64,000 nt of DNA from Taudactylus pleione (GCA_031769625.1 JAUIMM010000003.1:1815001-1879000), one strand, 5' to 3'; shown: positions 1 through 12,183, counted from the stretch's first letter. Notes: generated from the letters alone by a model not told the origin. Made by a program: numbers and translations.

Positions 1-3000
1 CCACTCTATTCTGAACACCTCACACCTCACAATATTGTTTTTAGGCCAAAAGGTTGTACCGAGGAAGCTGGATGACTATGCTAAGCGACACAAGGGGGCG
101 GCACAAACACGTGGCCCATCTAGGAGTGGCACTGCAGTGGCAGACAGGAAGCCAATCAGCGTTATGGTGCCCATTTGCATGTAGCACGAACCCGGGAGAT
201 CGTGCTACATGTATCTGTGTGATTGGCACAGAGCAATGACAGGTCCGTGAGACCCGTCTGTGCTGCTGTGGTAAAAAAAAAAAAAAAAACCTGTGTAAAA
301 AAAGAAAAAAATGGCGTGCACCCCCCCAAAAAAGAGCAACCAGCCCCGGGCATTAGTAACCCAGTGCTGGGTGTGCTTAAATACAGGGGACAAACGACGT
401 AGGGGTCCCCTGTACTTAAGCACAACCAGCACCGGGCTAGTCAGAACCAGCGCTGGTTGCCAAAATACGGGGGACAAACGACGTAGGGGTCCCTGTATTC
501 TGCGCAACCAGCTCTGGGCTCTGATCCGGTCCTGGTTCTGGAAATATAGGGGACAAAAAATGAGTAGGGTTCCCCTGTATGTTCCAGAACCAGCACTGGA
601 CTTTTTCTAGCGGGGGGCTGATGCCACAGCCAGGGGAGCCCTTTCACCGGGCCCCCCAGCCGCAGCATCAACCCTGACCGCTAGTCAGCCCAGGCCGGGG
701 ATCCCTGGAGAGCTGGGGACCCCCCCAATAAAGGGGTCACCCTCTCCAGGGCACCCCAGGCCAGGCTGATAGCCCCGGGGCTATCCCCGCCACCCCTGAG
801 TGGCGGTGGTGGTGGCGGGTTGATTGTTGTGGTGTGGTGTAAATAAAGAATATCAAACATTGTCTTTACAAGTAGAACTGCAAGTCCCAGCTAGCCTGCC
901 CCGCATGCTGGTACTTGGAGAACCACAAGTACCAGCATGCAGGGCATTAAGGGCCCACTAGTACCTGTAGTTCACCTGTAAAAAAAATGTTTAAAAAAAC
1001 ACAGGACACACACACCGTGACAGTATAAGTTTATTAAACATACATACACACACACACATGTCACATACTCACCTATGTAACCTGTAGCATCGGTCCACTT
1101 GTCCCGGTAAAGTATCCCTAGGGGACCTGTGAAAAAAAACATACTCACCATCTCCTATGCGAGGTTCTGTCCTCTTCGTTCCAAAGTAGGCATCCCCGGA
1201 CTTGGCAAAAAAAAAAAAAACGAAAACGCGATCCACGAACTTAGTACTGTTCTATAGAACGGTACTTCCCGAATGAGAGCTTAGCGGCGGGGTATCACCA
1301 TGGAAACCCCGCTGCTAAGCGTTCATTGGCTGAGAGAGGTCATCTCCGTCTCTCAGCCAATGAACGGCTCCCTCCATTGTAGTCAATGGTGGAACCGCAG
1401 GGTAAACTTTAATAACCTTGCGGCTCCCCAGCATTGACTACAATGGAGGGAGCCGTTCATTGGCTGAGAGAGACGGGAGATGGCCTCTCTCAGCCAATGA
1501 ACGCTTAGCAGCGGGGTTTCCATGGTGATACCCCGCCGCTAAGCTCTCATTCGGGAAGTACCGTTCTATAGAACAGTACTAAGTTCGTGGATCGCGTTTT
1601 CGTTTTTTTTTTTTTGCCAAGTCCGGGATGCCTACTTTGGAACGAAGAGGACAGAACCTCGCATAGGAGATGGTGAGTATGTTTTTTTTCACAGGTCCGG
1701 TAAAGTATCCATAGGGGACCTGTAAAAAAATGTTTAAAAAAAACACAGGACACACACCACCGTGACAGTATACAGTTTATTAAACATACACACACACACA
1801 CACACACTCACACATGTACACATACTCACCTATGTAACCCTGTAGCATCGGTCCACTTGTCCGGTAAAGTATCCATAGGGGACAAGTGGACCGATGCTAC
1901 AGGGTTACATAGGTGAGTATGTGTACATGTGTGTGTGTGTGTGTGTATGTTTAATAAACTTATACTGTCACGGTGTGTGTGTCCTGTGTTTTTTTAAACA
2001 TTTTTTTACAGGTGAACTACAGGTACTAGTGGGCCCTTAATGCCCTGCATGCTGGTACTTGTGGTTCTCCAAGTACCAGCATGCGGGGCAGGCTTGCTGG
2101 GACTTGCAGTTCTACTTGTAAAGACAATGTTTGATATTCTTTATTTACACCACACCACACAATCAACCCGCCACCCACCGCCACCAGGGGTGGCGGGGAT
2201 AGCCCCGGGCTATCAGCCTGGGCCTGGGGTGCCCTGGAGAGGGTGACCCCTTTATTGGGGGGGTCCCCAGCTCTCCAGGGATCCCCGGCCTGGGCTGACT
2301 AGCGGTCAGGGCTGATGCTGCGGCTGGGGGGCCCGGTGAAAGGGCTCCCCTGGCTGTGGCATCAGCCCCCCGCTAGAAAAAGTCCAGTGCTGGTTCTGGA
2401 ACATACAGGGGAACCCTACTCATTTTTTTCCCCTGTATTTCCAGAACCAGGACCGGATCAGAGCCCAGAGCTGGTTGCGCAGAATACGGGGGACCCCTAC
2501 GTCGTTTGTCCCCCGTATTTTGGCAACCAGCTCTGGTTCTGACTAGCCCGGTGCTGGTTGTGTTTAAGTACAGGGGACCCCTATGTCGTTTGTCCCCTGT
2601 ATTTAAGCACACCCAGCACTGGGTCACTAATGCCCGGGGCTGGTTGCTCTTTTTTTGGGGGGGGGGCACGCCATTTTTTTCTCTTTTTACACAGGTTTTT
2701 TTTTTTTTATTTACCACAGCAGCACAGACGGGTCTCACGGACCCGTTAGTGCTCTGTGTCAATGACACAGATGCAAGTAGCACGGATCTCCTGGTCCGTG
2801 CGTGCATCTGTGTCATTGAAATACACAGCAGCACAGACGGGTCTCACTGACCCATCTGTGCTCTGTGTCACTGTCAATCACACAGATGCATGTAGCACGG
2901 ATCTCACGAGTCCGTGCTACATGCAAATGTGCACCATAATGCTGATTGGCTGAGAGCCGTGACAGACGGCTCTGTCAGCCAATCAGCACTTTGCCCATTA

Positions 3001-3190
3001 AAGGCAAAGGCATTTTTTTTTAAATGGCCGCTCGAGGCAAAACCTCGAGATCCGACAGCAGATCTCGAGGTTTTGCCTCGGGAGAGGGATCCGGGGCAGA
3101 CAGGGAGATCCGAGCTTGGGCTCGGATCGCCCCGGATCCCCGAAGTTCGGGTGGGTTCGGTTCTCAGGGAACCGAACCCGCTCATCCCTA
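1..3190 (-). mobile_element. Non-autonomous hAT element (left part outside window) with palindromic interior
   Basis: Bases 1-151 are the reverse complement of the 3' subterminal region of the autonomous hAT further on (about 22110-22265), including the stretch around the conserved CACGTG and GTGCCGCCC. The right end at 3190 reads, on the minus strand, TAGGGATGAGCGGGTTCGG, which nearly equals the 5' terminus of the autonomous copy (TAGGGGTGAGCGGGTTCGG at 15962). It is likewise followed by a terminal hairpin, GATCCGAG blocks and a GAGGCAAAAC motif. The element is therefore in reverse orientation with its 3' terminus off the left edge. Instead of the transposase gene it carries the large palindrome described separately. 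The flanking TSD cannot be checked because one end is missing. It would need transposase supplied in trans, plausibly by the 18765-21878 gene or its relatives. Confidence 0.75.
153..2951. repeat. ~2.8 kb nested inverted repeat (giant palindrome)
   Basis: The left arm (153 to about 1135) is repeated in reverse complement at about 1885-2951. Landmarks include the CCAATCAGC box at 155 and 2940, the 390-620 block against 2370-2620, and the 640-840 block against 2150-2350. Between them lie two further palindromes: about 1140-1690, centred near 1410 on a 'CCATTGTAGTCAATGG'-like stretch, and about 1715-1990, centred near 1870. The inner segment 1715-1870 duplicates the left-arm segment at 985-1115, so the structure arose by more than one inversion/duplication step. 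CA/TG microsatellites (about 1040-1060, 1787-1807, 1925-1950) sit symmetrically. Short ORFs here are mirror shadows and no coding signal is seen. Confidence 0.85.
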
Positions 3191-3960
3191 ACTACTACAG
3201 GGGGCATTGCATATGGGCACCACCACAGGGGGCACTGCATATGGGCACCACTACAGGGGGCACTGCATGTGGGCACCACTACAAGGGGCAATGCATATGG
3301 GCTCAATTACAGGGGGCACTGCAGATGGGAACCACTACAGGGGACATTGCATATGGCACCACTACAGGGGGCGCTGCATATGGGCACCACTACAGGGGAC
3401 ATTGGATATGGGCACCACTACAGGGGGCACTGCATATGGGCACCACTACAAGGGGCTATGCATATGGGCTCAACTACACAGGGCACTGCAAATGGGAACC
3501 ACTACAGGGGGCACTGCAAATGGGAACCAATACAGGGGACACTGCATATGGGCACAGCTACATGGGGCATGGCATATGAGCACAGCTACAGGGGCAATGC
3601 ATATGGGCATAACTAGAGGGGCACTGCATATGGGTACCACTACAAGGGGCTATGCATATGGGCACCACTACAGGAGGCAATGCATATGGGCACCACTATA
3701 AGGGGCAATGCATATGGTCTCAACTACAGGGGGCACTGCATATGGGCACCACTATAAGGGGCAATGCATATGGGCTCAACTACACAGGGCACTGCAGATG
3801 GGAACCACTGCAGAGGGCACTGCAGATGGGAACCACTACAGGGGGCACTGCATATGGGCACAGCTACATTGGGGATGGCATATGGGCACAGCTACAGGGG
3901 GCAATGCATATGGGCACTACAGAGGGCCCTGCATAAGGGCTACTACTACAGGAGCTGACG
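3191..3960. repeat. 28-bp minisatellite
   Basis: About 27 imperfect tandem units follow the pattern CACCACTACAGGGGGCACTG + CATATGGG. Because 28 is not a multiple of three, the open frames across it are frame-shifting artefacts of the repeat. The unit is related to the GGGGGCACTACTACT repeats inside the hAT elements at 5932, 26958, 54451 and 58088. The array abuts the end of the palindromic hAT element, so that element probably inserted in or beside it. Confidence 0.9.
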
Positions 3961-3964
3961 ACTG

Positions 3965-4251
3965 GAGTGATACAGAACACCATTACCGCAGCTGTAGGCA
4001 GTGCTGCACATGTGCTGGTATTACGGATGTAACAGCGCATGCGCAGCACGGGTTACAGCTGCGGTAAGTTAGTGTAGAGAGGGAAAAGTATCCATTTCCC
4101 GAAAAGTTGTCGTCACAAAAATGACAGCTTTTCAGAATAGATACTGATGGAGAGGAGGAATGATGAATTCCTCCGGTAATTAGGTAGATCTCCATGCAAG
4201 TTCTAAACCTAATTACTTCCAGAGAATTTTATGTGTTAATGAATAGGCCCC
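3965..4251. mobile_element. Fragment of 3-bp-TSD MITE (GGGGCCTATTCATC family)
   Basis: This matches the right portion of the complete copy at 62175-62989: a hairpin around GCGCATGCGCAGCAC, then a GAAAAG..GACAGCTTTTC hairpin, ending in AATGAATAGGCCCC at 4251. The left half and left terminus are absent; the left edge merges into the 28-bp minisatellite. Confidence 0.75.
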
Positions 4252-5923
4252 TAAGTGAGATGGGAATAACTTTTTAATGCATAACAATTAAAAGTTATAT
4301 TTTATTATCTTCTACATTACCTTTAATATTTCTTATCCAGGAGTGCGCCACAAAGGGAGTCATCTTTCTCTTTGTGAATATAAACCTCAGGTTACTCAGG
4401 ATGCCTGGTTAAATCATGCAGCCGGGCCCAGTGAAGCTGCGTCCAAAGACGCAGCCACTGCCTTTGGTGCACCCAGAAAATAGGGCCTGTTCCTGTAATG
4501 CTTCCTATCCTCTCCCCAAATGTCAATCATGCTGCAGCGGTGTCAGGCACTGCGAGCAACATCTCAGTCCCAGTTTCACCGACCACTGTCTCACAACTAT
4601 TTAATAGGTGAATTACACAGGTTCTGTGGCTGGTTGAATTCAAGTCTCCATTCCACTTGGCTTTAATCAGCCACAGAACCTGTGTAATTCATATGTGTCT
4701 CTTATTCATACATGCCTACTCTCCCGGAAGTCGCGGGAAGCTCCTGATTTTTCAAGTAAGCCCCCCCACAGCCCTGGCAGAGTCGGGTTCTCCCGGGGAG
4801 GAAAAATTAAAGGTAGGCATGTATGCTCTGATAACGCAGGAATATGTGGTCGTACATATTCCTTCAGCAATTCACGAATATATGCATTTTTATGTTCATT
4901 TATTTTTCCCTATATTGCAATGTATAATATATAAAAATGTTTAAGATGATATTCAGAATTAGTATAGTTGTGTGAGGTGCAGCTGGGTCGCATTTGTCGA
5001 ATGGTCTCAGCCCTGGAGAGGATTAAGGCCTACCCTTTCCTCTCTAAAGTAAAACGAGTCCCTGTTGCATTAGTCATTTTTGTTTAATATCTTATCCAAA
5101 GGTATCTTAAATGATGTATTAATAAGTATATAGAGATTAGTGTTTATTTCTATGTAGGTGTGATTAACTGCGGAGATATGGATAAGGTAGAACTGGTGAA
5201 GCAGCCATTCTTTTTAATGGTTCAGCAATAAACATTTGTAGGTTTAAATCTGTGTCAGTTTTAACATGAGCAAATTAGCAGACAGCCACTCAGATTTTAA
5301 AAATAAAGAGGGCTAATCAAGATAGCCTTGGCCTACAAGAAGCAGGAACTAGAAGCTACATGGGAACAGAACAAGACGATAACATTATATTATGGTTAGG
5401 ACATATAACCAATTAGTGTCTAGCATGTATGAATATTAATTTAATTAATATTCACCATTTTTGTATTGAGGGTATGGACAGATAGTATAAAGTATTGACG
5501 AGAGACAGGGGGGGAGATCGGTCAGAGAGCAGCCATAGTACAGGAGAAGGAGCAGGTTGAGAGTCGGGGGTGCTGATACGTATGTATAATTTGGCTGTCT
5601 GTTGCCTTGTAAGTCCATGCTAGGCAAAACTTCATGTATAATTAAGAAATTGTCTCTAAGTAAAGCATTTTCATTTATTTTAGAATCTGTATTTGTGTGT
5701 ATTATTTCTTTCCTTTTTATAATAAGTAAGGTTTATAAATAAATATAAGACAGATCGCGTTATCAGCTCTTATTAAAGGGATGATCTGGCAAGTCTAACT
5801 GTGCTACTTACTAAGGCCTGGCAGAGGCTGCACCAGCAGTCATGGATACAGAACAGGGTGAAACTAAAAGTGCCTCTTTTGGCGGGGAGTCCCGCTATTC
5901 ACATACGGCACCACTGTCCCACA
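4252..5923. other. No gene recognised; two small inverted repeats
   Basis: AT-rich, apparently single-copy sequence. A hairpin at 4610-4690 has ~22-bp arms (GAATTACACAGGTTCTGTGG and its complement). A second palindrome at 4708-4824 (ATACATGCCTACTCTCCCGG ... GTAGGCATGTAT) is a short member of the 'TTGCCTACTCTCCCGG' MITE family also seen at 31135 and 60840. No convincing exon was seen. Confidence 0.5.
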
Positions 5924-5931
5924 TGTAGACC

Positions 5932-7497
5932 CAGTGGCGGTTCTAGGGGTGGGCTAACAGGGCTGTCGCCCGGGGTGCCGGCCCCTAGAGGGCACCGCTG
6001 AGTCCCCAGAAGGTAAAAAAAAATTTAAAATCCCATAATGAAAAAAAAAACAGCGCCGGTCCCCCCCACATTGCCAGGCGCCCGCTGATATTTGTTATCA
6101 GCGGGCACCCGGCTCCCTCCCTGCAAAGGCAGTCGAAGCTCACACCAGAGCTCCGGCTCCCGCATACAGCACTATGGGAGGGACGTCATGAAATCATGAC
6201 ATCTCTCCCATAGATCTGTGGGAGGGACATCATGACGTCTCTCTCATAGATCCGCGGTGGAGCCGTGGTCGGACCAGACGGCAGCGGACACAGGAGCGGG
6301 GCCTAAGGTAAGTATTGTGTTTATATTTTTTAGTTTTCAGAAGGGAGGCATGGGGGCATTACTACTAGGGTCATGTCTATAAGGGGGCATTACTACTGGG
6401 GGCATGTCTATAAGGGCCATTACTAGTGGGGACATGTCTATAGGGGGGCATTACTACTGGGAGCATGTCTATAGGGGGGCATTACTACTGGGAGCATGTC
6501 TATAAGGGGGCATTACTACTGGGGGCATGTCTATAAGGGGCATTACTGCTGGGGGCATGTCTATAAGGGGCATGTCTATAGGGGGCATTACTACTGGGAG
6601 CATGTCTATAAAGGGGCATTACTAAGGGGGCATGTCTATAGGGGGCATTACTACTGGGAGCATGTCTATAAGGGGACATTTCTACTGGGGGCATTACTAC
6701 TGAGGGCATGTGTATAAGGGGACATTACTACTGGGGGCATGTCTATAAGGGGGTATTACTACTGGGGACATGTCTATAAGGGGGCATTCCTACTGGGGGC
6801 ACTACTATAGGGGGCACTAATGGGGGCATTCCAACTTTGGGCACTACTAAAGGGGGCATTCCTACTGTGGGCACCACTATAGGGGGCATTATTACTGTGG
6901 GCACTACTAATGTGGGCACTACTACTGTGGGCATTGTATTAGGGGCACTACTACTCAGTACTGTGGGCCTTGTGTATAAGGGGCACTAATTTGGGCATTG
7001 TGTAAAAGGGGCACCACTGTGTGTCATAACATGAATAAGGGACTAATGTGTGGCGTAATTAGAATTGGGGATAGTGTATTATAAAGGGAATTACTGCGTG
7101 TGGCATAATGTGTTATACAGGGCATTACTGCATGTGGCATAATGTGTTATACAGGCATTACTGCGTGTGGCATAATTTGTTTATAAAGGGCATTACTGCA
7201 TGTGGCATAATGTATTTATAAAGGGCATTACTGTGTAAGGCGCATTACTGCACATGGCAATTATTCGCCACGAGGGGAGAGCTTGGGGGAAGCCCAGCAC
7301 CTTCATAAAGTGCTGGGCACGCCCCACAGTTTGATGAATTGGGGGTGTTCCGCAAGGACACGCCCCCTTTCCGGAAGCGCGCGTGCTTTCAGCGCGTGCA
7401 TAGGAACGTCATCTACAAAAGTTGTTTTTTTTTTTTGGGGGGGGGGCGCAACTGTGAACTTTCGCCCTGAGCTCCACAATGTCTAGAACCGGCCCTG
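5932..7497 (+). mobile_element. Non-autonomous hAT element with minisatellite core
   Basis: Perfect 8-bp target-site duplication TGTAGACC at 5924-5931 and 7498-7505. Terminal inverted repeats: CAGTGGCGGTTCTAG at 5932 and CTAGAACCGGCCCTG ending at 7497. Order of parts: TIR; a GC-rich module with 'GCTCCGGCTCCCGCA', a GACGTCATGA hairpin and 'GGACCAGACGGCAGCGGA'; a consensus splice donor AAG|GTAAGT with GT at 6308; then a GGGGGCATTACTACTG minisatellite (6350-6990) that decays into GGCATTACTG repeats. No transposase remnant was seen. The same interior occurs in elements with different TIRs at 26958, 29916, 54451 and 58088. Confidence 0.88.
6350..7000. repeat. GGGGGCATTACTACTG minisatellite inside hAT element
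   Basis: Tandem, variable-length units of about 15-30 bp (GGGGGCATTACTACTGGGGG, CATGTCTATAAG). The array starts ~45 bp after the splice donor at 6308. It continues to ~7230 as a looser 'GGCATTACTGCATGTGGCATAATGTG' repeat. Confidence 0.85.
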
Positions 7498-7505
7498 TGT
7501 AGACC

Positions 7506-8372
7506 ACAGTGTCCCATGGTGGTGGGGAAGTTTGTGGAGATCACTCTGAATGCTGCTCTGCAAAGCACAGCAGAGCAGCAGGTGAATAGATACAATGTGC
7601 TGTGCACAGCATCTCTTCACTGTGAGGGGAGAGCCTGGAGGCAGACCAGCATCTCCGGGAGTGCTGGGCTCGCCTCTGAGTGATGTAAAGAGGGGTGTGC
7701 CTTGAGGCCACGCCTATTTACCAATAGGCCATGTCCCCTTTTAGGACACTCCTTTTAGATCCCGAATCTTAAATGACAAATGTTGAGAGGTACAGTATGC
7801 CGGTGGCAATGCACAGTACAGCTGCTTGTAATGCCGGGAAGCCACCAGAGGCTTTGTCTGACCCAGCGGCAGCTGCAAACAGCAGGCTCCATATGTGCAT
7901 TAGAAGCACTCTAGCCCCACAATTCCATTTCCTGGAATCAGTGGTGATGTCATGGCGGGAGGAGCCATAATGCTGTAGCTTCTCTGAGAGACAGACCCTC
8001 CTTCTGGACCGGTAAGTGCCCCTGGAGGTGTGACAAATGTTATCTACAGGGGAGGTATATTTATGCAATGGTGGGGGGAAGTGGGGGCTCCAGAGGTGGG
8101 GCTGAAGTGCAGTCCACGATTGAAATAGGGGAGCCATACCAACTGCCAGTGAGTCCTGGCTGGCAATGTTTGGCACTGTTTGGTAGAGTAGTTGGTGTGA
8201 CTCCCCTATTTGAATTTTGGACTGCGCTGCAGCCCCTCCTCTGGAGCCGCCACTGGTGGGGAGTGTATTTGTATTTTTCTGGGGGTGGTCTGTTTTAACT
8301 CTGTCTCAGGTGGAGGTGGTGTATGTGGGGATATTAATATTGTGTGTATAGTTTTACTGTATGTGTGTTAGG
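7506..8372. other. No gene recognised; one small hAT-like hairpin element
   Basis: A palindromic element at 8079-8255 (ends AGTGGGGGCTCCAG and CTGGAGCCGCCACTG; arms ~45 bp) is flanked by GTGGGGGG (8071-8078) and GTGGGGAG (8256-8263), a 7/8 match typical of an older hAT TSD. Upstream, 7620-8020 resembles the GC-rich plus splice-donor module of the hAT elements (GT at 8012, context ACCG|GTAAGT). No coding exon was supported. Confidence 0.55.
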
Positions 8373-9133
8373 CAGGGGCGTTTCAAGAGGAAGGGACCCG
8401 TGTGCAGTCTCCGTCCGGGGCCCCCTCCTCTCTCTCCAGCAGCCAGAAGCGCACTGAGCACAGAGCCGCAGCAGTAGACTCTGGGCGCTAGTCTGTGCCC
8501 AGAGTCTAGAGCGCATGTGCTGGTCACCAGACTGCGCATACGCAAAACACAGGGAAAATGGCCGCTGCATCCATTTTACAGGGATTTTTTACAGTGCTGA
8601 CACTGGCAGAGACGTGGGACTTTGAAGTGGTAGTATAGTATGGGTGCAGGATGTGTGGTGTGGGCAGGGGCATTTCTAGAGAGGAGGGGGCCCGTGTGCA
8701 GTCTCCGACACGGGCCCCCTCCTCTCCACCCGGCGCCCGGCAGCGCACTGAGCTGTGTTCTGCCAGCACCGGAGTTGTAGACTCTGGGCACTAGAGTGTG
8801 CCCAGAGTCTATAGTGTATGCACAGGTCACCGGGAAAATGGGCGTGGCGGCCATTTTCCCTGTACTGAGCATGAACAAACGACTTGAAAATGGCCGCGGT
8901 GGCCATTTTCCAGTCGTTTTACAGCGCCAGACCCCCGCGCCGATGTGGGACTTTGGAGACATAAGTAATATTATGGGTGCAGGGTGTGCGGTGTGGGGCC
9001 CCCCTGGACCCAGGGGCCTGTTTTCCCTGCACACCCTGCACCCATTATAGATACGCCCCTAGGTGTGGGCCCCTCCGGACCCAGGGGTTCGTGTGCACCG
9101 CACACTCTGCATCCAATATAAATATGCCCCTGT
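8373..9133. mobile_element. hAT-type MITE, interrupted by a nested copy of itself
   Basis: Ends CAGGGGCGTTTCAAGAGG (8373) and AATATGCCCCTG (to 9133). The body carries paired 'CCATTTT' and 'GACTCTGGGC' hairpins. The copy at 8665-9061 is inserted in it. The outer TSD is degenerate (about 5 of 8 bases). Confidence 0.7.
8665..9061. mobile_element. Nested hAT-type MITE with perfect 8-bp TSD
   Basis: Ends CAGGGGCATTTCTAGA and TATAGATACGCCCCTA. The 8-bp duplication GGTGTGGG is at 8657-8664 and 9062-9069. Internal hairpins: ACTCTGGGCA..TGCCCAGAGT and two AAAATGG..CCATTTT pairs. A same-family copy is at 53249-53625 and a diverged one at about 28620-29068. Confidence 0.88.
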
Positions 9134-9313
9134 GGTGAGGGGTATATTCATATTATCCGTGGGTCCCTGATGGTCTCTGAATTATCTGCCAGTCACTACA
9201 ATACTCTGCATTAAATAATTGTCACTGTAATATACTGTGCATTATATGGCGGTCATTGCAATGCTCTCTGTATAGCATGGTAGTCACTGTAATGCTCTGT
9301 GATGGGTAAGATA

Positions 9314-9778
9314 GGGGCCCATTTATGAATGATCGCATTTTCAATGTGATCTGAGCATGACATTATATTATGTGATTATAACACCAGAATGTATCATCCG
9401 GCTTATGCAAAAGGAACCCGTCCCTGTGATGTGCCCGTAGTGCTGTACCGGCTACTGCACATGCGCAGTCCCACTGACTGCACAGGCGCAACCGTCATTG
9501 GCGGGGGAGGATTCCTAAGTTTTGCAATGTGTAGCCCATTGGCTAGCTGCAGGGGCGAATATCCGGAATGCATCGCATTCCGGATGTTGGTAAATTTGGC
9601 AGGGCAGCATTGCATACGGGGGTATGTACCTACGGGGGAAGCGGCTGCCAGCGGGAATGGAAGGATCGCCGCAGTCTCTCTTTCATACATCTGGGGGAAA
9701 CTTAACATTTGCAGTTAACCCGCACAAACTGGTGTTTTCGGGGACGAAGCCGCAAATATGCAATGATAAATAGACCCC
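9314..9778. mobile_element. MITE with 3-bp TSD (GGGGCCCATTTATGAATGATCGC ends)
   Basis: Ends GGGGCCCATTTATGAATGAT and CAATGATAAATAGACCCC, flanked by ATA (9311-9313) and ATA (9779-9781). A 3-bp TSD with GGGGCC ends fits a PIF/Harbinger-like MITE. No transposase sequence inside; the 100-aa ORFs on both strands across it are uninformative. Confidence 0.7.
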
Positions 9779-9781
9779 ATA

Positions 9782-10595
9782 GTCTGTAGTATAGGCAGCA
9801 CTACTTAGCAATAGACTTTTCAGACAGTTGAACCTACATGTAAAGTGTAGATACCCCAGGACCTCAGAAAAAACATAGCAGGTGCTGGTACCAGGGCCAT
9901 AACTAGGGGTACTGTATATAGACAACAAAAAAATATAGGACCTGCGCAATGGAACTTAACACATAACGAGGGTGTCACGTATATAATTTAATAAATAACA
10001 ATTCTAAAAAATTTTACAATACCACACTTACTAAAAAAGAAACTGTAACTAAAAAGGTTCTAATTATAGATAATCACAGAAGTAATGCACATTTAGGTCA
10101 GGGACAGTCTAGGAAGGGGGGGGGGTGTCCAGTGTTAGTTTTGAATAAATAATCCACCATAAAGGGATCAAAAAACAAAGTTCCAAAAAGAGAAAGGTGC
10201 AATAATCTGCTAAAACAGGGATATCCCTTATTCCAATTTTCAAACACCCATGAGCCAATAGTTAATAGAGTATCATGAAACCATCCAAGGCAATGATATA
10301 AAAATTCCTCACTTAGATTAGGAGGTATAAATTTGTTGGTCTGTGGCAATGGGGAGATCTGTCAAGTGATGGCGGGTAGCCGATAACTCACGGTTCCTCC
10401 GTATGATCCTGATATTAGCGGCAAGCAGCCTGGCACTTGCTGTGACAAGGAGAAGTGCGCAGAGAGGTAAGCACAGGTGAATATCTAGTCTGTCCGAGCG
10501 ACCTTGGAATCTGTGCTGGGCGGTTCTCCCACTGATGGCTGTTTAAAAGCTTCTAGGTCAAGATAAAAACAACAATCAGGTTCTCCAGTGTATGG
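9782..10595. other. No gene recognised
   Basis: Mixed AT-rich sequence without clear tandem or inverted repeats. A minus-strand 83-codon open frame (10098-10349) has no recognisable domain. Nothing is supported as a gene. Confidence 0.4.
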
Positions 10596-10599
10596 GGTA

Positions 10600-11110
10600 A
10601 TTAGGTAGTGGAGCCCTTAATGCGTTTCTCAAAAGTGTGGACTGCACTGCGCTTTCTCTAGACGAGCGGTGCCAGAGCATCTGGCTAGCAGGGTGCTTGG
10701 AGTGGCACTCTGCAGACAGAATCTCTGCTGCAGTCCCTAGGAAGCTTCGGATGTGTACACAGGGCCTGCAAAGAGCTGCGGCGGGAATGGTTAACAGGGG
10801 GCATGGCCTAATCGTGGGAGGCGTGGCCACATCCCCTTCCCAAAAAAGAAAGTTTTGCCGCGCCGAAGGGTGGCATTCTAAGCCCCCTGAGCCCGGCTCA
10901 AAGCCAAGGGGGGCGCGATCAGGGTGATCGCTCCCCCCACATGCATAGGAGACCACTGCAGCTTAGTACATGCTGTGTGCTGGGCTGCTGTGAGAGAGGG
11001 GGGGGGGCGGCACCGGACCCGGGCCTCCGCCGGGCCCCTCAGGAAGCCCGGGTAATCTGTACCCGCTCCCCCCCCCTCTCGGTGCTCCTGTGTGTACACC
11101 GCAGCCTATA
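10600..11110. repeat. GC-rich interspersed repeat
   Basis: Contains 'GCGATCAGGGTGATCGCTCCCCCC', a G tract and 'GCCCGGGTAATCTGTACCCGC'. The same order of blocks recurs at about 31880-32130 inside the element at 31759-33207, so this is a dispersed transposon-derived sequence, probably hAT-related. Ends were not resolved. Confidence 0.6.
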
Positions 11111-11632
11111 CAGCCACCCGAAGCATCCTTAGAATGCTCCGGTAATTACTGCCACTCCTGGCGATGATGGCCCTGTCCTCAGTCAACATGAGATGGCTGG
11201 CCACCCAGGTACGGCGCTTACTGGCACCTTAAGGTAACAGGACTAAAAATGGGGTTTTCCCTCACCCTACATATATTTCAATATTTACAATGCTGACAGC
11301 TGTATCCAAGCTAGTCCAGGGTGGCCAGTACTACAGCTTCTAATCTCTATCCCTTCTGGAGCCTGGACATAAAATATGACTTAACCTGGTTTTATGCTAT
11401 AAGTAGAACACTGCATTATTGTTATTTGTATTCTTATTGGCTCTGGAGTGACCTGTGCAATTTTCCTATTCTATTTATGCTCCTCTGGTAGCTAGCCACA
11501 AGCAAAAGGTGTAACCTGTGGTCAGGAGGCCCAGAGCACGTGTCCAGCAAGTGGGGTTAAATCAAAGGGAAATTAAAATAAACATTAGGGGCAATATTGA
11601 CCTGGGGCATGGAGGGTTACATATATTCCAAT

Positions 11633-12110
11633 CAGGGGTTAAAGTGGGCCAGAATGGGGTAGAACTGCGTTCCATCAGTTCTATTTGGAGACGGAACCAG
11701 TTCCGCCTCCACCGGCTCACCTTACCCAGCCAGTCAGCATGGCACTGCACAGAGACTCCATTTGCCGGATGCCCGCTAAGATTTGGTTACCAGCGGGCAC
11801 CCTGGCTCCTTCCCTACAGCAGCAGCCGGAGGCTGGAGTTCACTCCTGAGCTCCGGCTTCTGGCTCCCGCACTATGCGGGAGATGTCATGATGTCTCTCC
11901 CTTAGTTCCGAGGAGCTGCCAGTCAGACGGCAGGTAAGTATTGTGATGGGGATTTTTGTGTAAGGGGCACTATTAATGGGGGCACTGCCTAAGGGGTTCC
12001 ACTCCTGGAGGCACTGCAAAAGGGTGCAGCACCCTGCAGCCACTAGCGCTGAGCATCCAAGGGACGCTATGGCAGGCACCCTGCAGTGCAGTGCTCTACT
12101 TACCAGAGCC
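11633..12110 (+). mobile_element. Partial hAT element of the splice-donor/minisatellite type
   Basis: Begins with a hAT-like CAGGGGTTAAAGTGGGCCAG. It carries the shared GC-rich module (GAGCTCCGGCTTCTGGCTCC, a GTCATGATGTC hairpin, 'CAGTCAGACGGCAG'), a perfect splice donor CAG|GTAAGT (GT at 11934), then a short GGGGGCACTG repeat. No right terminus or TSD was found, so it is probably truncated near 12100. Confidence 0.6.
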
Positions 12111-12183
12111 ACCTGCCCCGCCCCCTGGACATGACATCATGACGTCACTTGCAGAGGCCGACATAGAGCCCGGTTACAGCATT

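Noticed and set aside
2914..3958. 166-221 codon ORFs over the 28-bp array
   Set aside because: Period 28 cycles through frames; the peptides are repeat translations with no domain.
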